Shown here: positions 1 to 9,099 of the stretch, in pieces | Layout: every line of letters begins with the position of its first letter | Position numbering within the stretch: the first letter of the stretch is position 1 | Assembly: GCA_965209015.1 (NCBI GenBank) | Contig: OZ242367.1 | Coordinates: 2,356,001-2,420,000 of the forward strand | DNA from: Bin80 sp965209015 | Lineage (GTDB): Bacteria; Bacteroidota; Rhodothermia; Rhodothermales; Bin80 | Direction: 5' to 3' | DNA length: 64,000 nucleotides | Position numbers and translations under genes: made by a program | The notes under the pieces: model-generated | Seen by the model: only the letters and a program-made list of their open reading frames with translations | Databases searched by the model: none | Told to the model about the DNA's origin: nothing

Positions 1-624
1 CAGGCTGGTTGTGCCAGCCGTCAATACTACCGTTCCAATCTTCTGAGATTGAAGAAGTTTTTCAAGGCTCTCAAGATCAATTTGACCATCTGGCCCTGTT
101 GCCACATGCTCAACAGAGATGCCGAGTACATGGCCCATTCTAGCATGTGTGTAATGCGCGTCTTCACTGACCGCAATCGCTTGATCTGGATGTTGTTCTC
201 GGCTGACAAAGAGTGCTTCAAGATTGGCAATCGTTCCACTGGTGGTCAAGTGTCCTAATGCGTGTTCTGGAAATTCTAGCATCTCAGCAATTTTAGCTAC
301 AACCTCTTTTTCCATGGCTGCAGTTGGTGGTCCGCCATCAAGTGCATGATTGTTGGGATTGATTCGCATTGCCGTCAGGTACCCCAGGATCGCAACTGGA
401 TGGGGAGGCTTGAGCATTTGTCCTGCGTAGCGAGGATGAAAGAAGGGGTAATTCCCCGCAAGACGATTCACATAAGTTTGATATGTAGCACTTAATTCTT
501 CGTGATCAACCCGAAGCGAGGGGTGAATCTCATATGCCCCCCACCGTGCTTCCCATGTGCTCACACAGCGGTCGGCCTCTTTGAGCCACCCCCCGAGTGA
601 TTGTGCTGCCACGGGCTGAATCAT
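1..624 (-). CDS. Group II PLP-dependent amino-acid decarboxylase, N-terminal part (cut by window edge)
   Basis: The frame is open from an ATG at 624 to base 1 (208 codons) and continues past the left edge. It carries the hallmarks of the glutamate/tyrosine/aromatic-L-amino-acid/2,4-diaminobutyrate decarboxylase family: a segment reading NPNNHALDGGPPTAAMEKEV, then LTTSGTIANLEAL (the serine/threonine-rich phosphate-binding turn), then SEDAHYTHARMGHVLG, whose histidine normally stacks on the PLP ring, and VLTAGTTSL near the edge. Family members are about 450-500 residues, so the lysine that binds PLP lies outside the window. Its start is 1 bp after the lgt stop, so it is probably the last visible gene of the obgE-rluD-hisS-lgt run. 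Substrate cannot be assigned from this half. Members of this family decarboxylate amino acids in the cytoplasm. Confidence 0.85.
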   Translation of the reverse strand, partial: MIQPVAAQSLGGWLKEADRCVSTWEARWGAYEIHPSLRVDHEELSATYQTYVNRLAGNYPFFHPRYAGQMLKPPHPVAILGYLTAMRINPNNHALDGGPPTAAMEKEVVAKIAEMLEFPEHALGHLTTSGTIANLEALFVSREQHPDQAIAVSEDAHYTHARMGHVLGISVEHVATGPDGQIDLESLEKLLQSQKIGTVVLTAGTTSL

Positions 625-625
625 G

Positions 626-1516
626 TCACTTCCTTCGCGTGGTAATCCCCAGCCCAATAATCCCAACAAGTATCATAACTACCGAAATTACCTCAGCCTG
701 TGTCACCTGCATTCCAAAAAGATCAAATAAATTGTTGACTCGAATCTGCTCAATCAGTAGACGTTCAACACCAAAAAAGAAAATGGTTAACGAGGTGAGC
801 CATCCAGCCTTGAACGGATGATTACGCAAACTCCAAAGTACTGCGAATAACACCGTCGCCATTATAAATTCGTAGATAGACGTTGGATATACCCCAGACT
901 CGGGGAGTGTATGACCCAAAATATTATTCGGGTACGTCTCTCCCCAGAGCCAATCAGGAATAAAGCCTGGCTTCGCATCTGGATTGGAGGGAATCCCCCA
1001 GTCTCCATCACCCGCAAGGTGGCAACCGATTCGACCAATGCCGTAGGCCAACATGACGGTAGGGAGTGCTGCATCCACAAAAATCGGAATACTCACCTTA
1101 TGCTTCCGAACATACCAGGTAATCCCCACGGCTGCAAAAATTAGCCCTCCATAAAAAGTGAGCCCCCCCTGAGAAAAAATCATGGCCTGGGGATCTAGTA
1201 CGAAGTCCCCCCAATTTTCCAGAATGTGAAAGATCTTTGCACCGATGATTCCCCCTGCCACAGCAATTACGGTGACCGTCCCCACCAATGCTGCTGGATT
1301 TGCCTCTACTTTGTTCTTTTTTCCACGCTTTTCTTTTGAGGGGATCTTCACAGCTTCTATCGTTCCATTCCTGTACAACCGATCCAGTTCCTGCCGCATG
1401 AGCCATGAGGCGATCAGAAAAGCGATCGCCATCATTGCGCCAAACGAATAGATTGTAATTGAATTTGTCCCTAAAAATTCAATTGGAATCGGAATCTCAA
1501 GTAGGCGTGGGTACAT
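626..1516 (-). CDS. lgt: Prolipoprotein diacylglyceryl transferase Lgt
   Basis: Lgt is an inner-membrane enzyme that moves diacylglycerol from phosphatidylglycerol onto the lipobox cysteine of pre-lipoproteins, the first step of lipoprotein maturation. The 296-residue product has several hydrophobic segments, the GGLTFYGGL motif and the Lgt signature region starting GRIGCHLAGDGDWG, here in the variant form seen in FCB-group bacteria rather than the proteobacterial GRxxNFxNxE form. The C-terminal FFFGVERLLIEQIR matches the conserved arginine/glutamate helix of the family. The charged insert near residues 58-72 (KEKRGKKNK) is a cytoplasmic loop. The ATG at 1516 overlaps the end of hisS by 20 bp, indicating co-transcription. 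It should serve the several lipoproteins encoded in this window (sulfatase, FKBP, HtrA-type protease, propeller protein, DUF4249-like protein). Confidence 0.93.
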   Translation of the reverse strand: MYPRLLEIPIPIEFLGTNSITIYSFGAMMAIAFLIASWLMRQELDRLYRNGTIEAVKIPSKEKRGKKNKVEANPAALVGTVTVIAVAGGIIGAKIFHILENWGDFVLDPQAMIFSQGGLTFYGGLIFAAVGITWYVRKHKVSIPIFVDAALPTVMLAYGIGRIGCHLAGDGDWGIPSNPDAKPGFIPDWLWGETYPNNILGHTLPESGVYPTSIYEFIMATVLFAVLWSLRNHPFKAGWLTSLTIFFFGVERLLIEQIRVNNLFDLFGMQVTQAEVISVVMILVGIIGLGITTRRK

Positions 1517-2804
1517 GATTGGTTCGTTTTCCTGTTAGGTACTCGGTCAGTTTGGGAAAAGGAATTGACTCCTGCGTCCCTATTAACATATTTTTGACCG
1601 TTGCTATTTCTGTTTTCATCTCTTGCTCGGCCAGAATGATTACTTGGCTTGCTTCCATACGATTCGCTAAGCGCATTTGCGCTTTCATTGAACGACCTTG
1701 TAGATCTAGACCTGCACGGATCCCTTCCCTGCGAAGAGATTGGGCAAATATGAATGCCTGCTCTCCAGCCTCTTCTCCTAATGCAATAAACCATGCATCA
1801 AATGGGGCACCAGAGGGAACTTCTATCTTCGCTGTGTTCAGGGCAAGAATCAGTCGCTCCATTCCTGCAGCAAAGCCAACCGCGGGGATCGGCCCCTTTG
1901 CTCCGATGGTGGGAGCCAGAAAATCATAACGTCCTCCACCGGCTAATGCATTTTGGGCTCCTATCCCATCATATTCAAGCTCAAATGCGGTGCGATTATA
2001 GTAATCCAATCCTCGGACCAACATCGGATCTTCTTCAAACGAAATCATCACAGCACGAAGAAGTTGCTTCAGTAATTCATAGTTGACTGAACTTTCATGA
2101 TCAATATAATCCGACAAACAGGGTGCATTTTTAAGAATCTGGCGTTCCGTCTCTACTTTTGTATCAAGGATTCGAAGCGGATTACGTTCCAGACGTTCCT
2201 GACTAATTTGAGTCAGCTTCATACGATGAGGCGTGAGGTAGCTAATCAGTGCTTTGCGATAGTCATGTCGGACCTCAGAACTTCCCAGCGTGTTGATCCG
2301 TAGCCTTGTATCGTTGATTCCAATCGACCGGTAGATCTCCATCATCACTGCGATGATCTCTGCATCCGCTCGGGGGGTATCTGTTCCAATAATTTCAGCG
2401 CCAAATTGATGAAATTGCCGATAACGTCCTTTCTGCGGACGTTCAGCTCGGAAGCAGGGCCCCATATAGTAAAGCCGTTGAACACCAGGCTGCTGTCCCA
2501 AATGATGCTGTAAATAGGAGCGCATGATCGGAGCGGTCAGTTCGGGACGTAATACATAGCTGGCATGTCCACGCTCAAGCGTAAACATCTCCTTAGAAAC
2601 AATATCTGTCTGCGTTCCGATCCCTCTCGCAAAGAGTCCGGTTTGTTCCAGAATGGGGGTTCTAATTTCTGAAAACCCATACTTGAACATGATTTGATGA
2701 ATCACATCTTCAATATGACGCCAAACTTCTGTACGGGCAAGAGGATTTCGGGATCTGGGTAGCAGATCATTCGTCCCCTCAACCGTCTGAAAAGTAGTAT
2801 TCAC
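1497..2804 (-). CDS. hisS: Histidyl-tRNA synthetase
   Basis: Cytoplasmic class II aminoacyl-tRNA synthetase that charges tRNA-His. The 435-residue protein shows the N-terminal EGTNDLLP start typical of HisRS, motif 2 around RAERPQKGRYRQFHQFGAE, the histidine-specific segment RGLDYYNRTAFEL, the GGGRYD loop, motif 3 around GFAAGMERL, and a C-terminal anticodon-binding domain (from about residue 335, containing RREGIRAGLDLQGRSMKAQM). The start is GTG at 2804; no ATG lies close by that keeps the conserved N-terminus. It is 14 bp downstream of the pseudouridine synthase and overlaps lgt by 20 bp, inside a run of housekeeping genes on the minus strand. Length and motifs are normal; nothing is missing. 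Confidence 0.95.
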   Translation of the reverse strand: MNTTFQTVEGTNDLLPRSRNPLARTEVWRHIEDVIHQIMFKYGFSEIRTPILEQTGLFARGIGTQTDIVSKEMFTLERGHASYVLRPELTAPIMRSYLQHHLGQQPGVQRLYYMGPCFRAERPQKGRYRQFHQFGAEIIGTDTPRADAEIIAVMMEIYRSIGINDTRLRINTLGSSEVRHDYRKALISYLTPHRMKLTQISQERLERNPLRILDTKVETERQILKNAPCLSDYIDHESSVNYELLKQLLRAVMISFEEDPMLVRGLDYYNRTAFELEYDGIGAQNALAGGGRYDFLAPTIGAKGPIPAVGFAAGMERLILALNTAKIEVPSGAPFDAWFIALGEEAGEQAFIFAQSLRREGIRAGLDLQGRSMKAQMRLANRMEASQVIILAEQEMKTEIATVKNMLIGTQESIPFPKLTEYLTGKRTNHVPTPT

Positions 2805-2818
2805 GGGATCTGAGTCTG

Positions 2819-3802
2819 TTAATTACGAACGTACGCCGGATCTTTGGATAGCTGCTCCATAGTCCAAATCATATCCTCAGGGAGATCAGTGGTAAACTCC
2901 ATCTTGTCCCCAGAATCAGGATGGATAAATCCGAGTGACCGAGCATGGAGGGCTTGTCGATCTAGTGTATCGAAAATGTTTGTGTAAAAAGCTCTCCGAT
3001 TACGGGTAACGGGGCCGAATTTAATTGATGTCCCTCCATAACCAGCATCTCCAATAAGTGGATGTCCAATATGACTCATGTGAACCCTGATTTGGTGGGT
3101 ACGTCCTGTACTTAATTGAAAAAACATCATGGAGGCCGGCCCTAATATTTCGTGTGTTTCATAGTGGGTTATTGCCTGACGACCACCGTCTCGTACAGAC
3201 TTCAAAATCCGATTGCGTGAAGATCTTCCAATGGGGGCATCAATGGTACCTGAACGGGGCTCTGGTGTCCCCCAGATAATCCCAACATAGTTCCTCACTA
3301 CGGATCGAACTTCAAACTGTGACTGTAACGCACGGTGTGCGTTATCGTTTTTGGCTACTACCAGCAAGCCGGTTGTATCCATGTCTAACCTATGAACAAT
3401 CCCAGGACGGAAAGGCTCATCGGGTGCATGGGGTAAATCTTTCTTCATGTAATGCAGGAGGGCGTTCACAAGCGTTCCCGTTGGTCTACCTGCCCCAGGA
3501 TGTACGGCCATTCGCGCAGGTTTGTTGATCACAAGTAAGCAGTCGTCTTCGTAGATTATGTCAATCGGCAGCGCCTGAGGCAGAAGTTTAGGCAGTGCTA
3601 CGATGAGAGATTCCCAGTGGATGACTGAACCAGGAATCACTAAATGGGATGGACGTAGAATCACTTTATCATTGATCGTAACCTGACCGGCTCGGATTTT
3701 TTTCTGTGCTTGATTTCGGGATCCGATCTCAGGAACACTTGACAGGGCCACATCTAACCGCGCCTCTGCATCAGCTACAAGCATATTCGGTCTATTTATC
3801 AT
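2819..3802 (-). CDS. rluD: RluA/RluD-family ribosomal large subunit pseudouridine synthase
   Basis: Predicted 23S rRNA pseudouridine synthase. An N-terminal S4 RNA-binding domain (SRNQAQKKIRAGQVTIND) is followed by the RluA/RluD catalytic domain with PGIVHRLDMDTTGLLVVAKN, where the aspartate of HRLD is the catalytic nucleophile, and by STGRTHQIRVH, another family motif. I place the start at the ATG at 3802 (protein begins MINRPNML, 327 residues); a longer frame opens at 3844 but would overlap obgE by 29 bp and adds 14 residues without family resemblance. It lies 13 bp after obgE and 14 bp before hisS. The family is certain; the exact target uridines (RluD-like 1911/1915/1917 versus another set) are inferred from the S4 domain and are less sure. 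Confidence 0.88.
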   Translation of the reverse strand: MINRPNMLVADAEARLDVALSSVPEIGSRNQAQKKIRAGQVTINDKVILRPSHLVIPGSVIHWESLIVALPKLLPQALPIDIIYEDDCLLVINKPARMAVHPGAGRPTGTLVNALLHYMKKDLPHAPDEPFRPGIVHRLDMDTTGLLVVAKNDNAHRALQSQFEVRSVVRNYVGIIWGTPEPRSGTIDAPIGRSSRNRILKSVRDGGRQAITHYETHEILGPASMMFFQLSTGRTHQIRVHMSHIGHPLIGDAGYGGTSIKFGPVTRNRRAFYTNIFDTLDRQALHARSLGFIHPDSGDKMEFTTDLPEDMIWTMEQLSKDPAYVRN

Positions 3803-3815
3803 GGTGTAGTGATTC

Positions 3816-4811
3816 CTATGTCTGAATACAATCCCACAACTCATGCTTTAAACGTTCCAATCCAAAACCGGCTGTAGCACTGATCAAGAATATACTTTCT
3901 TCCTTACCAAACTGATCACGCACTTGATCAAGATAGGGGATATGTTCCTCTTTGGGGATTAAATCCGACTTCGTAAGTGCAATCAACCGGCGCTTATTCA
4001 CCAATAATGGATCGTAGCTTTTTAACTCATGCATTAGGGTTTCAAATTCAAGGACATGATCTTCTGAATCAACTGGAATGAGAAAAAGTAGTACCGCATT
4101 GCGCTCAATATGTCTCAGAAAACGTAACCCAAGCCCTTTCCCTTGACTGGCTCCAACAATGATCCCGGGAATATCTGCGATCACAAAGGACTGGTATTCT
4201 TCTACTTTGACCACTGCGGGGGTAGGCGCCAGAGTTGTAAATGGATAATCTGCAATCTTCGGGCGTGCAGCTGAAATTGAGGCGACCAATGTACTCTTGC
4301 CCGCATTAGGAAAGCCAACTAGTCCCACATCCGCCAACATTTTTAACTCTAGTACGACTTTTTTCTCCTCTGCCGATTCACCTGGTTGAGCATATCGTGG
4401 AGTCTGGTGCGTCGCTGACTTGAAGAATGTATTTCCCTTTCCTCCTTGACCACCCTTTACTAATGTGAGTTGATCTCCGTGTACTAACACTTCACCTAGT
4501 AAATCTCCGCTATCTGACAATCGGGCGATGGTCCCGCAGGGGACACGTAAAATCAAATCCTGACCATCCTTCCCTGCCCGATTATTTCCTTGGCCATCTT
4601 CTCCTCTGGATGCACGCTGGTGTGGATTGTATCGTAGATCTAAAAGCGTATATAATTGTTTATCTGCTTCAAGGATTACGGAGCCGCCCCGTCCTCCGTT
4701 ACCTCCTGCCGGACCTCCCTTGGGAACATATTTTTCACGCCGAAATGCGATACTTCCTGCACCACCATCTCCGCTTCTGACATAAACCGTAACTTGATCA
4801 ACGAATCTCAT
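3816..4811 (-). CDS. obgE: Obg-family GTPase ObgE/CgtA
   Basis: Essential GTPase that binds the large ribosomal subunit and links ribosome assembly to growth. The 331-residue product has the glycine-rich Obg fold at residues 1-158 (GGDGGAGSIAFRREKY, GGPAGGNGGRGGS), then the G domain: P-loop GFPNAGKST, switch I with YPFTTLAPTPAVV, DIPGI as G3, TKSD as G4 and SATAGFGLE as G5. The variable C-terminal OCT domain found in some Obg proteins is absent, as in many FCB homologues. The ATG at 4811 is only 11 bp from the divergent ATG of rnhA. It is the first gene of the minus-strand run obgE-rluD-hisS-lgt-decarboxylase. Confidence 0.95.
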   Translation of the reverse strand: MRFVDQVTVYVRSGDGGAGSIAFRREKYVPKGGPAGGNGGRGGSVILEADKQLYTLLDLRYNPHQRASRGEDGQGNNRAGKDGQDLILRVPCGTIARLSDSGDLLGEVLVHGDQLTLVKGGQGGKGNTFFKSATHQTPRYAQPGESAEEKKVVLELKMLADVGLVGFPNAGKSTLVASISAARPKIADYPFTTLAPTPAVVKVEEYQSFVIADIPGIIVGASQGKGLGLRFLRHIERNAVLLFLIPVDSEDHVLEFETLMHELKSYDPLLVNKRRLIALTKSDLIPKEEHIPYLDQVRDQFGKEESIFLISATAGFGLERLKHELWDCIQT

Positions 4812-4822
4812 AACTATAAATC

Positions 4823-5275
4823 ATGAAGGAGGTAACGATTTATACCGATGGTAGTTGCGAGGGAAATCCTGGACGAGGTGGATGGGCTGCCATTCTCCGG
4901 TATAACAAACATGAGCGAATTCTATCGGGAAATTCCTCTTATACGACAAACAATCGAATGGAACTGACTGCTGCATTAAAGGCATTACAATCCCTAAAGA
5001 TGCCGTGTGCCGTAAAACTACACACGGACAGCCAATATCTTAAGCGAGCATTCACGGATCATTGGATCAATAATTGGCGTCTGAGAGGGTGGGTCAACTC
5101 TGAACGTGAACCCGTTAAAAATCGAGATCTTTGGGAAGAACTGTGGGATGAAGTCCAAAGACATGACGTCCAATGGATCAAGGTTAAAGCTCATGCGAAC
5201 AACAAACTCAATAATCGCGTTGATCAGTTGGCAGTTGCTGCACGTAATAAGGCCCCCTCTACTGAGCGGAAATAG
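4823..5275 (+). CDS. rnhA: Ribonuclease HI
   Basis: Cytoplasmic endonuclease that cleaves the RNA strand of RNA-DNA hybrids. The 150-residue length is typical. All four acidic catalytic residues are visible: Asp in YTDGSCEGNPGRGGW, Glu in NNRMELTAA, Asp in HTDSQYL and Asp in NRVDQLAV; the His-containing segment VKAHANNKLNN corresponds to the flexible catalytic loop. The ATG at 4823 is right because the first beta strand (EVTIYTDGS) starts at residue 3. The gene is divergent from obgE with only 11 bp between start codons, so its promoter must lie inside obgE or its mRNA must be leaderless. The DUF5916 gene starts 37 bp downstream. Confidence 0.95.
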   Translation: MKEVTIYTDGSCEGNPGRGGWAAILRYNKHERILSGNSSYTTNNRMELTAALKALQSLKMPCAVKLHTDSQYLKRAFTDHWINNWRLRGWVNSEREPVKNRDLWEELWDEVQRHDVQWIKVKAHANNKLNNRVDQLAVAARNKAPSTERK

Positions 5276-5312
5276 ATCTAGAGTTCAGTCTCGCTTGATT
5301 TTTTCTTTCTAG

Positions 5313-7808
5313 ATGCATCTTATCGTATCTGCTTTATTTTTGACTGGCCTGTCTTTTGAGCCTCTTCCTGCTAATTGTCCTGAAGATTGTGTCCTTTCTG
5401 CGTCCTTCACCTCTCAGGATATCCGCATCGATGGTCAGCTCAGTGAAGAGGCATGGCTTCATGCACCCATTGCCACGGGGTTTGCTCAGTATTCGCCCAA
5501 CGAAGGAAATCCGGCGACCCAGAAAACTGAGGTTCGAATTCTCTACGGAAAGAATCAGATTTTCATCAGTGCTTTTCTCCGGGATACTGCACCAGAGCAG
5601 ATTCTTCGCACCCTTGGCCGTCGAGATGAATTCAATCAGGCAGACTGGTTCATCGTGTCAATTGATTCCTACTTTGACCGAAAGACAGCGTACAATTTCG
5701 CCGTCAATGCTGCTGGCATACAGGCAGATGGGATCTATACCGGAGGTCGGTTTGGTGGTGGTGGGTTTGACTTTGACACCTCTTGGAATGCCGTATGGCG
5801 AAGTGCTGTACGCAGTACTTCCGAGGGATGGGTAGTTGAGATGCAGATCCCGTTCACGATGCTCCGCTTCTCCGATGCCAAGAATCAGCGTTGGGGGATT
5901 AATTTTCGGCGGATCATCCCTAGACTTGGTGAGGTGAGTGACTGGGTTTTGATCCCGCGAACAGAGCGCAGTAGCGGTACTGTTGCACAATATGGCATCT
6001 TAGAAGGCATCACAGAAATCCGTTCCCGTCGTAATGTCCAGGTGACACCCTACACCGTGGGGAATGCCACCCGCGATTCAGAGGAGGCCACCTCAACTTA
6101 TACCACTGATGTTGGTGTTGATCTTAAGATTGGGCTCTCCTCCAATGTCACACTTGATGCAACGTTCAATCCAGATTTTGGTCAGGTTGAAGCTGATCCA
6201 GCGGAACTGAATCTGACTGCCTTTGAGACTTTTTTTCCTGAAAAGCGTCCATTCTTTACTGAAGGTCTGGCCGTATTTAATTACAATATCGTTCGGGGTG
6301 GTTCACTGCTCTATACAAGGCGTATAGGCTCGAGAGCGCCCGTTCTGGGCGCGGCGAAACTCTCTGGTCGTACTGAGCGGGGAATGGATTTTGGATTCTT
6401 TGGAGCCTCAACTGGGGATGCATTTAAACCAGAGCATTACTATGGTGTTAGTCGCATTCGACAGCAGATTAGAAAACTCTCTAATGTGGGAGGAATTGTA
6501 ACCTTCTACGACAACATTGATAGTGGACAAAGTTATACCGGCGGAGCGGACTGGGACATCCGTATCCTCAATAATCAGTACAGTTTATCTGGACAAGTTA
6601 GCGCGACTTATCATTCCAAAGATGGACAGTCAGAGCAGGGTTTTGCATTGACCACCAGCATAGATCGCCAGCGAAGTATTTGGAATTTTTCGGCGGACCT
6701 GACCGTCATCAGCGATGGATACAATCCGAATGACATCGGTCGCTTACGCCGAAATAATTATATGAACCTCTCAGGTGGTGTCTTCCATCAGATCAATGGA
6801 GGCAGACCATTTGGCCCTTTCCGTCGTGCCTCTGCTTTTCTATTTGTGGGAGGCGGTCTTTCTTATCTGGAAAATTTACATGACGGATTTGGGATCTTTT
6901 TCTTCTCGGATTGGATTCTGCACGGATACAGAGAAATTGAAATCAATCTTCAATCCGACTATCTCTTTGGGGGATATAATCAGTTCGAAACGCGAGGGCT
7001 AGATGCGCGGGCTCGTCCACGAGAATTTGAATTTGAGTTAGGATACCGTACCGATACTCGTCGTAGATGGATCTTTGAGCCTTCAATTGAAGGAATAATC
7101 TACTCGGACGGTGGACGAGTCCTTGAACCTGAATTGGAATTCGAGTGGACCGTTACCCCCAGACTGAATCTATCCCTAGAGATTGGGATCAGCCGAGAAC
7201 AGAATACAACAGAGTGGGCTGCCAATGAAGCTCTTTCCATAATAGACCGTGCAGTTCGGATTGGAGTAGAGAGTGACGAAGATCCATCCGAGACGGCCTC
7301 ATGGCAGTTGATTCCATCTAATGATACGCTGAATCGAATCCTTTCTGTGCGTACTCCCTGGGATGAAGAGGGCAATCATTATTTGCCTGTATTTGGTCAA
7401 CGCGATACGCATACCTCTGACCTTACATTTCGAACCGGCATTACCCTGTCTTCAAATCTGTCCATTCAGTTCTATGGACAATTGTTTGCAGCTCGGGGAC
7501 GCTATACCAACCTGCAACTATTACAGGATCGAGATACACTCATCCCAATTGCTGCATGGCCTAAACAGTATGACTTTGCATTTAGCAGATTTCAGACCAA
7601 TTCAGTACTTCGCTGGGAATACCGTCCTGGATCAGAGTTATATATTGTTTGGGCTCAGTCCCGTTCAACCAGTGACGACTCAGATCAATTTAACTTGATA
7701 GGGATTTCTCCTTTCAACCAGTCTACTTCAACCCAGTTTGGAGATACATTCAGCCTCCCCCCTGTGAATGTATTCCTGATCAAATTGAGTTACAAGTTTC
7801 TCAACTAA
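5313..7808 (+). CDS. DUF5916 family outer-membrane protein with CBM9-like N-terminal domain
   Basis: An 831-residue predicted exported protein. After a short signal-like N-terminus comes a carbohydrate-binding-module-9-like domain (about residues 30-235) beginning IRIDGQLSEEAW and containing VRILYGKNQIFISAFLRD and FNQADWFIVSIDSYFDR. The rest (about 240-831) matches the DUF5916 pattern: DVGVDLKIGLSSNVTLDATFNPDFGQVEADPAELNL is recognisable in outline, as is FFPEKRPFFTEG, and many alternating beta strands follow, ending in an aromatic-rich strand (LSYKFLN), consistent with an outer-membrane barrel. Family function is not established; a role in surface binding or transport has been suggested by architecture only. 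It lies 37 bp after rnhA but is functionally unrelated to it. Confidence 0.85.
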   Translation: MHLIVSALFLTGLSFEPLPANCPEDCVLSASFTSQDIRIDGQLSEEAWLHAPIATGFAQYSPNEGNPATQKTEVRILYGKNQIFISAFLRDTAPEQILRTLGRRDEFNQADWFIVSIDSYFDRKTAYNFAVNAAGIQADGIYTGGRFGGGGFDFDTSWNAVWRSAVRSTSEGWVVEMQIPFTMLRFSDAKNQRWGINFRRIIPRLGEVSDWVLIPRTERSSGTVAQYGILEGITEIRSRRNVQVTPYTVGNATRDSEEATSTYTTDVGVDLKIGLSSNVTLDATFNPDFGQVEADPAELNLTAFETFFPEKRPFFTEGLAVFNYNIVRGGSLLYTRRIGSRAPVLGAAKLSGRTERGMDFGFFGASTGDAFKPEHYYGVSRIRQQIRKLSNVGGIVTFYDNIDSGQSYTGGADWDIRILNNQYSLSGQVSATYHSKDGQSEQGFALTTSIDRQRSIWNFSADLTVISDGYNPNDIGRLRRNNYMNLSGGVFHQINGGRPFGPFRRASAFLFVGGGLSYLENLHDGFGIFFFSDWILHGYREIEINLQSDYLFGGYNQFETRGLDARARPREFEFELGYRTDTRRRWIFEPSIEGIIYSDGGRVLEPELEFEWTVTPRLNLSLEIGISREQNTTEWAANEALSIIDRAVRIGVESDEDPSETASWQLIPSNDTLNRILSVRTPWDEEGNHYLPVFGQRDTHTSDLTFRTGITLSSNLSIQFYGQLFAARGRYTNLQLLQDRDTLIPIAAWPKQYDFAFSRFQTNSVLRWEYRPGSELYIVWAQSRSTSDDSDQFNLIGISPFNQSTSTQFGDTFSLPPVNVFLIKLSYKFLN

Positions 7809-7992
7809 TTCTCAGCCAGTATGATTGGATTGTCTACGGCGGCTATCCAGATACTCATACGTTTTGAACCCAGCATTTGATCGCAATCACCTGAATATTT
7901 GAGAGTTAGAGTTGACGGAAAAATAACCTGTCAAATAATATCTCTCCCTAACCTTCAATCGTCTCTTCCTACACCTATTCCACCGATTTATC

Positions 7993-8510
7993 AGCTTATT
8001 TGAACTTACTCGCCAATTTCCTGATGAAACATCCACCATGGAATGGTATGAATCCATGTTCTGGGCACAGGGGCACACATGCCAGCATTGCAAAGGATAC
8101 GATACCTACATTACGAAGGGAAATGGGAATCAGATGCCATATCGTTGCCATGATCTTAGGCGGTATTTTCCGATGGGACGAGTACGGTGCTGAAATCCAG
8201 TACCTGCTCCCTTACAGAAATGGGTGTGAACGATTTTCTTGGAGATCACGAATCTCAAAGGTGTTTCCAGTACAGAGCTCCATCGGGAGTTAGAGATTCG
8301 ACAGGCAAGGGCTTGGCATATGTTCCACAGGATTCGTGAAGGATCGTTACCCGAAATTATGCAGTTCTTTGAAGGTCCAGTAGAGGTAGGCGAAGCCTAT
8401 TTGGGAGGCTTAGAACCGAAAAGAATAAGCATGAAGACAAAAATCTGAATGCCGGACGCGGAACTGTTGGCAAAACGGCTGTACTGGGCGTAAAGGGAGG
8501 GAACTCATAG
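7993..8510 (+). pseudogene. Decayed IS1595-family (ISXO2-like) transposase
   Basis: Reading three frames in succession restores a familiar transposase. First piece (from 7993): SLFELTRQFPDE, a zinc-ribbon HTCQHCKGYD, then MPYRCHDLRRYFP, ending in a stop. Second piece (about 8190-8450): PAPLQKWV, a stop, then ITNLKGVSSTELHRELEI, AWHMFHRIREG and FEGPVEVGEAYLGG. Third piece (about 8420-8510): NKHEDKNLNAGRGTVGKTAVLGVKGG. At least two frameshifts and one in-frame stop separate them. The family normally reads VEVDE(T/A)Y(I/L)GG, so the first catalytic aspartate is glycine here. The C-terminal half, with the remaining catalytic residues, is not found. Flanking stretches 7809-7992 and 8511-8782 hold no recognisable gene, and I could not identify terminal inverted repeats. 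Confidence 0.85.
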
Positions 8511-8782
8511 CTGTGAACTTGAAGCAGAATCAGGGCTTTGGAGGCAAAGAAAATACGCGGATTGTGTTCTTGGTTTGCTGAATAGAGGTATGTGTGTATG
8601 TATGTGGGGAGATGGGAATAAATGCCTTGGCCCCACAGCGTGCAGATAATAAATTCGTAAAACCTAGGTTTTGTCATATCTATTTACATGAATGAATGAT
8701 GAACGTGAAGCAGGATTTAATTCGCGAATCAAATGCAGAACTGGATCGCTTGGATAGTAATGACAGAAAATTAAGTCTACTA

Positions 8783-9052
8783 CTAGGGGGCTGCTTTGGG
8801 CGAGTTGCTTGGTTCAACCAAGATGCTAAAATCCTCCATAATTGGATTAGCAAGGAGCTTTTCACATGCAGTACGGGCGGCAGATTCTGCATCTTCCTGC
8901 GTGTTTGCAGAGACTTCAAGTTCCATATACTTTCCAATTCGAACAGAATTGATCTGATCAAACCCCAGACTCTGTAATGCATGATGCGTGGCTTTTCCTT
9001 GTGGGTCCAGTATGGCTGGCCGAAGTGTAACAGTAATGTGCGCTTTGTACAT
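8783..9052 (-). CDS. purS: Phosphoribosylformylglycinamidine synthase subunit PurS
   Basis: Small subunit of the three-part FGAM synthase (PurS-PurQ-PurL) used by many Gram-positive and FCB-group bacteria in purine synthesis; PurS dimers bridge PurL and PurQ. The 89-residue protein shows the family layout: beta strand AHITVTLRPAILDPQGKA, then HHALQSLGF and INSVRIGKYMELEV, and a helix with CEKLLANPIMEDFSI. Length is normal for the family. It is 47 bp downstream of pssA on the same strand. purQ and purL are not in this window. Confidence 0.93.
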   Translation of the reverse strand: MYKAHITVTLRPAILDPQGKATHHALQSLGFDQINSVRIGKYMELEVSANTQEDAESAARTACEKLLANPIMEDFSILVEPSNSPKAAP

Positions 9053-9099
9053 TGAATTGTTTGAGTATAAAATTAAATTTTCTCGAGTTCTGTATACGG

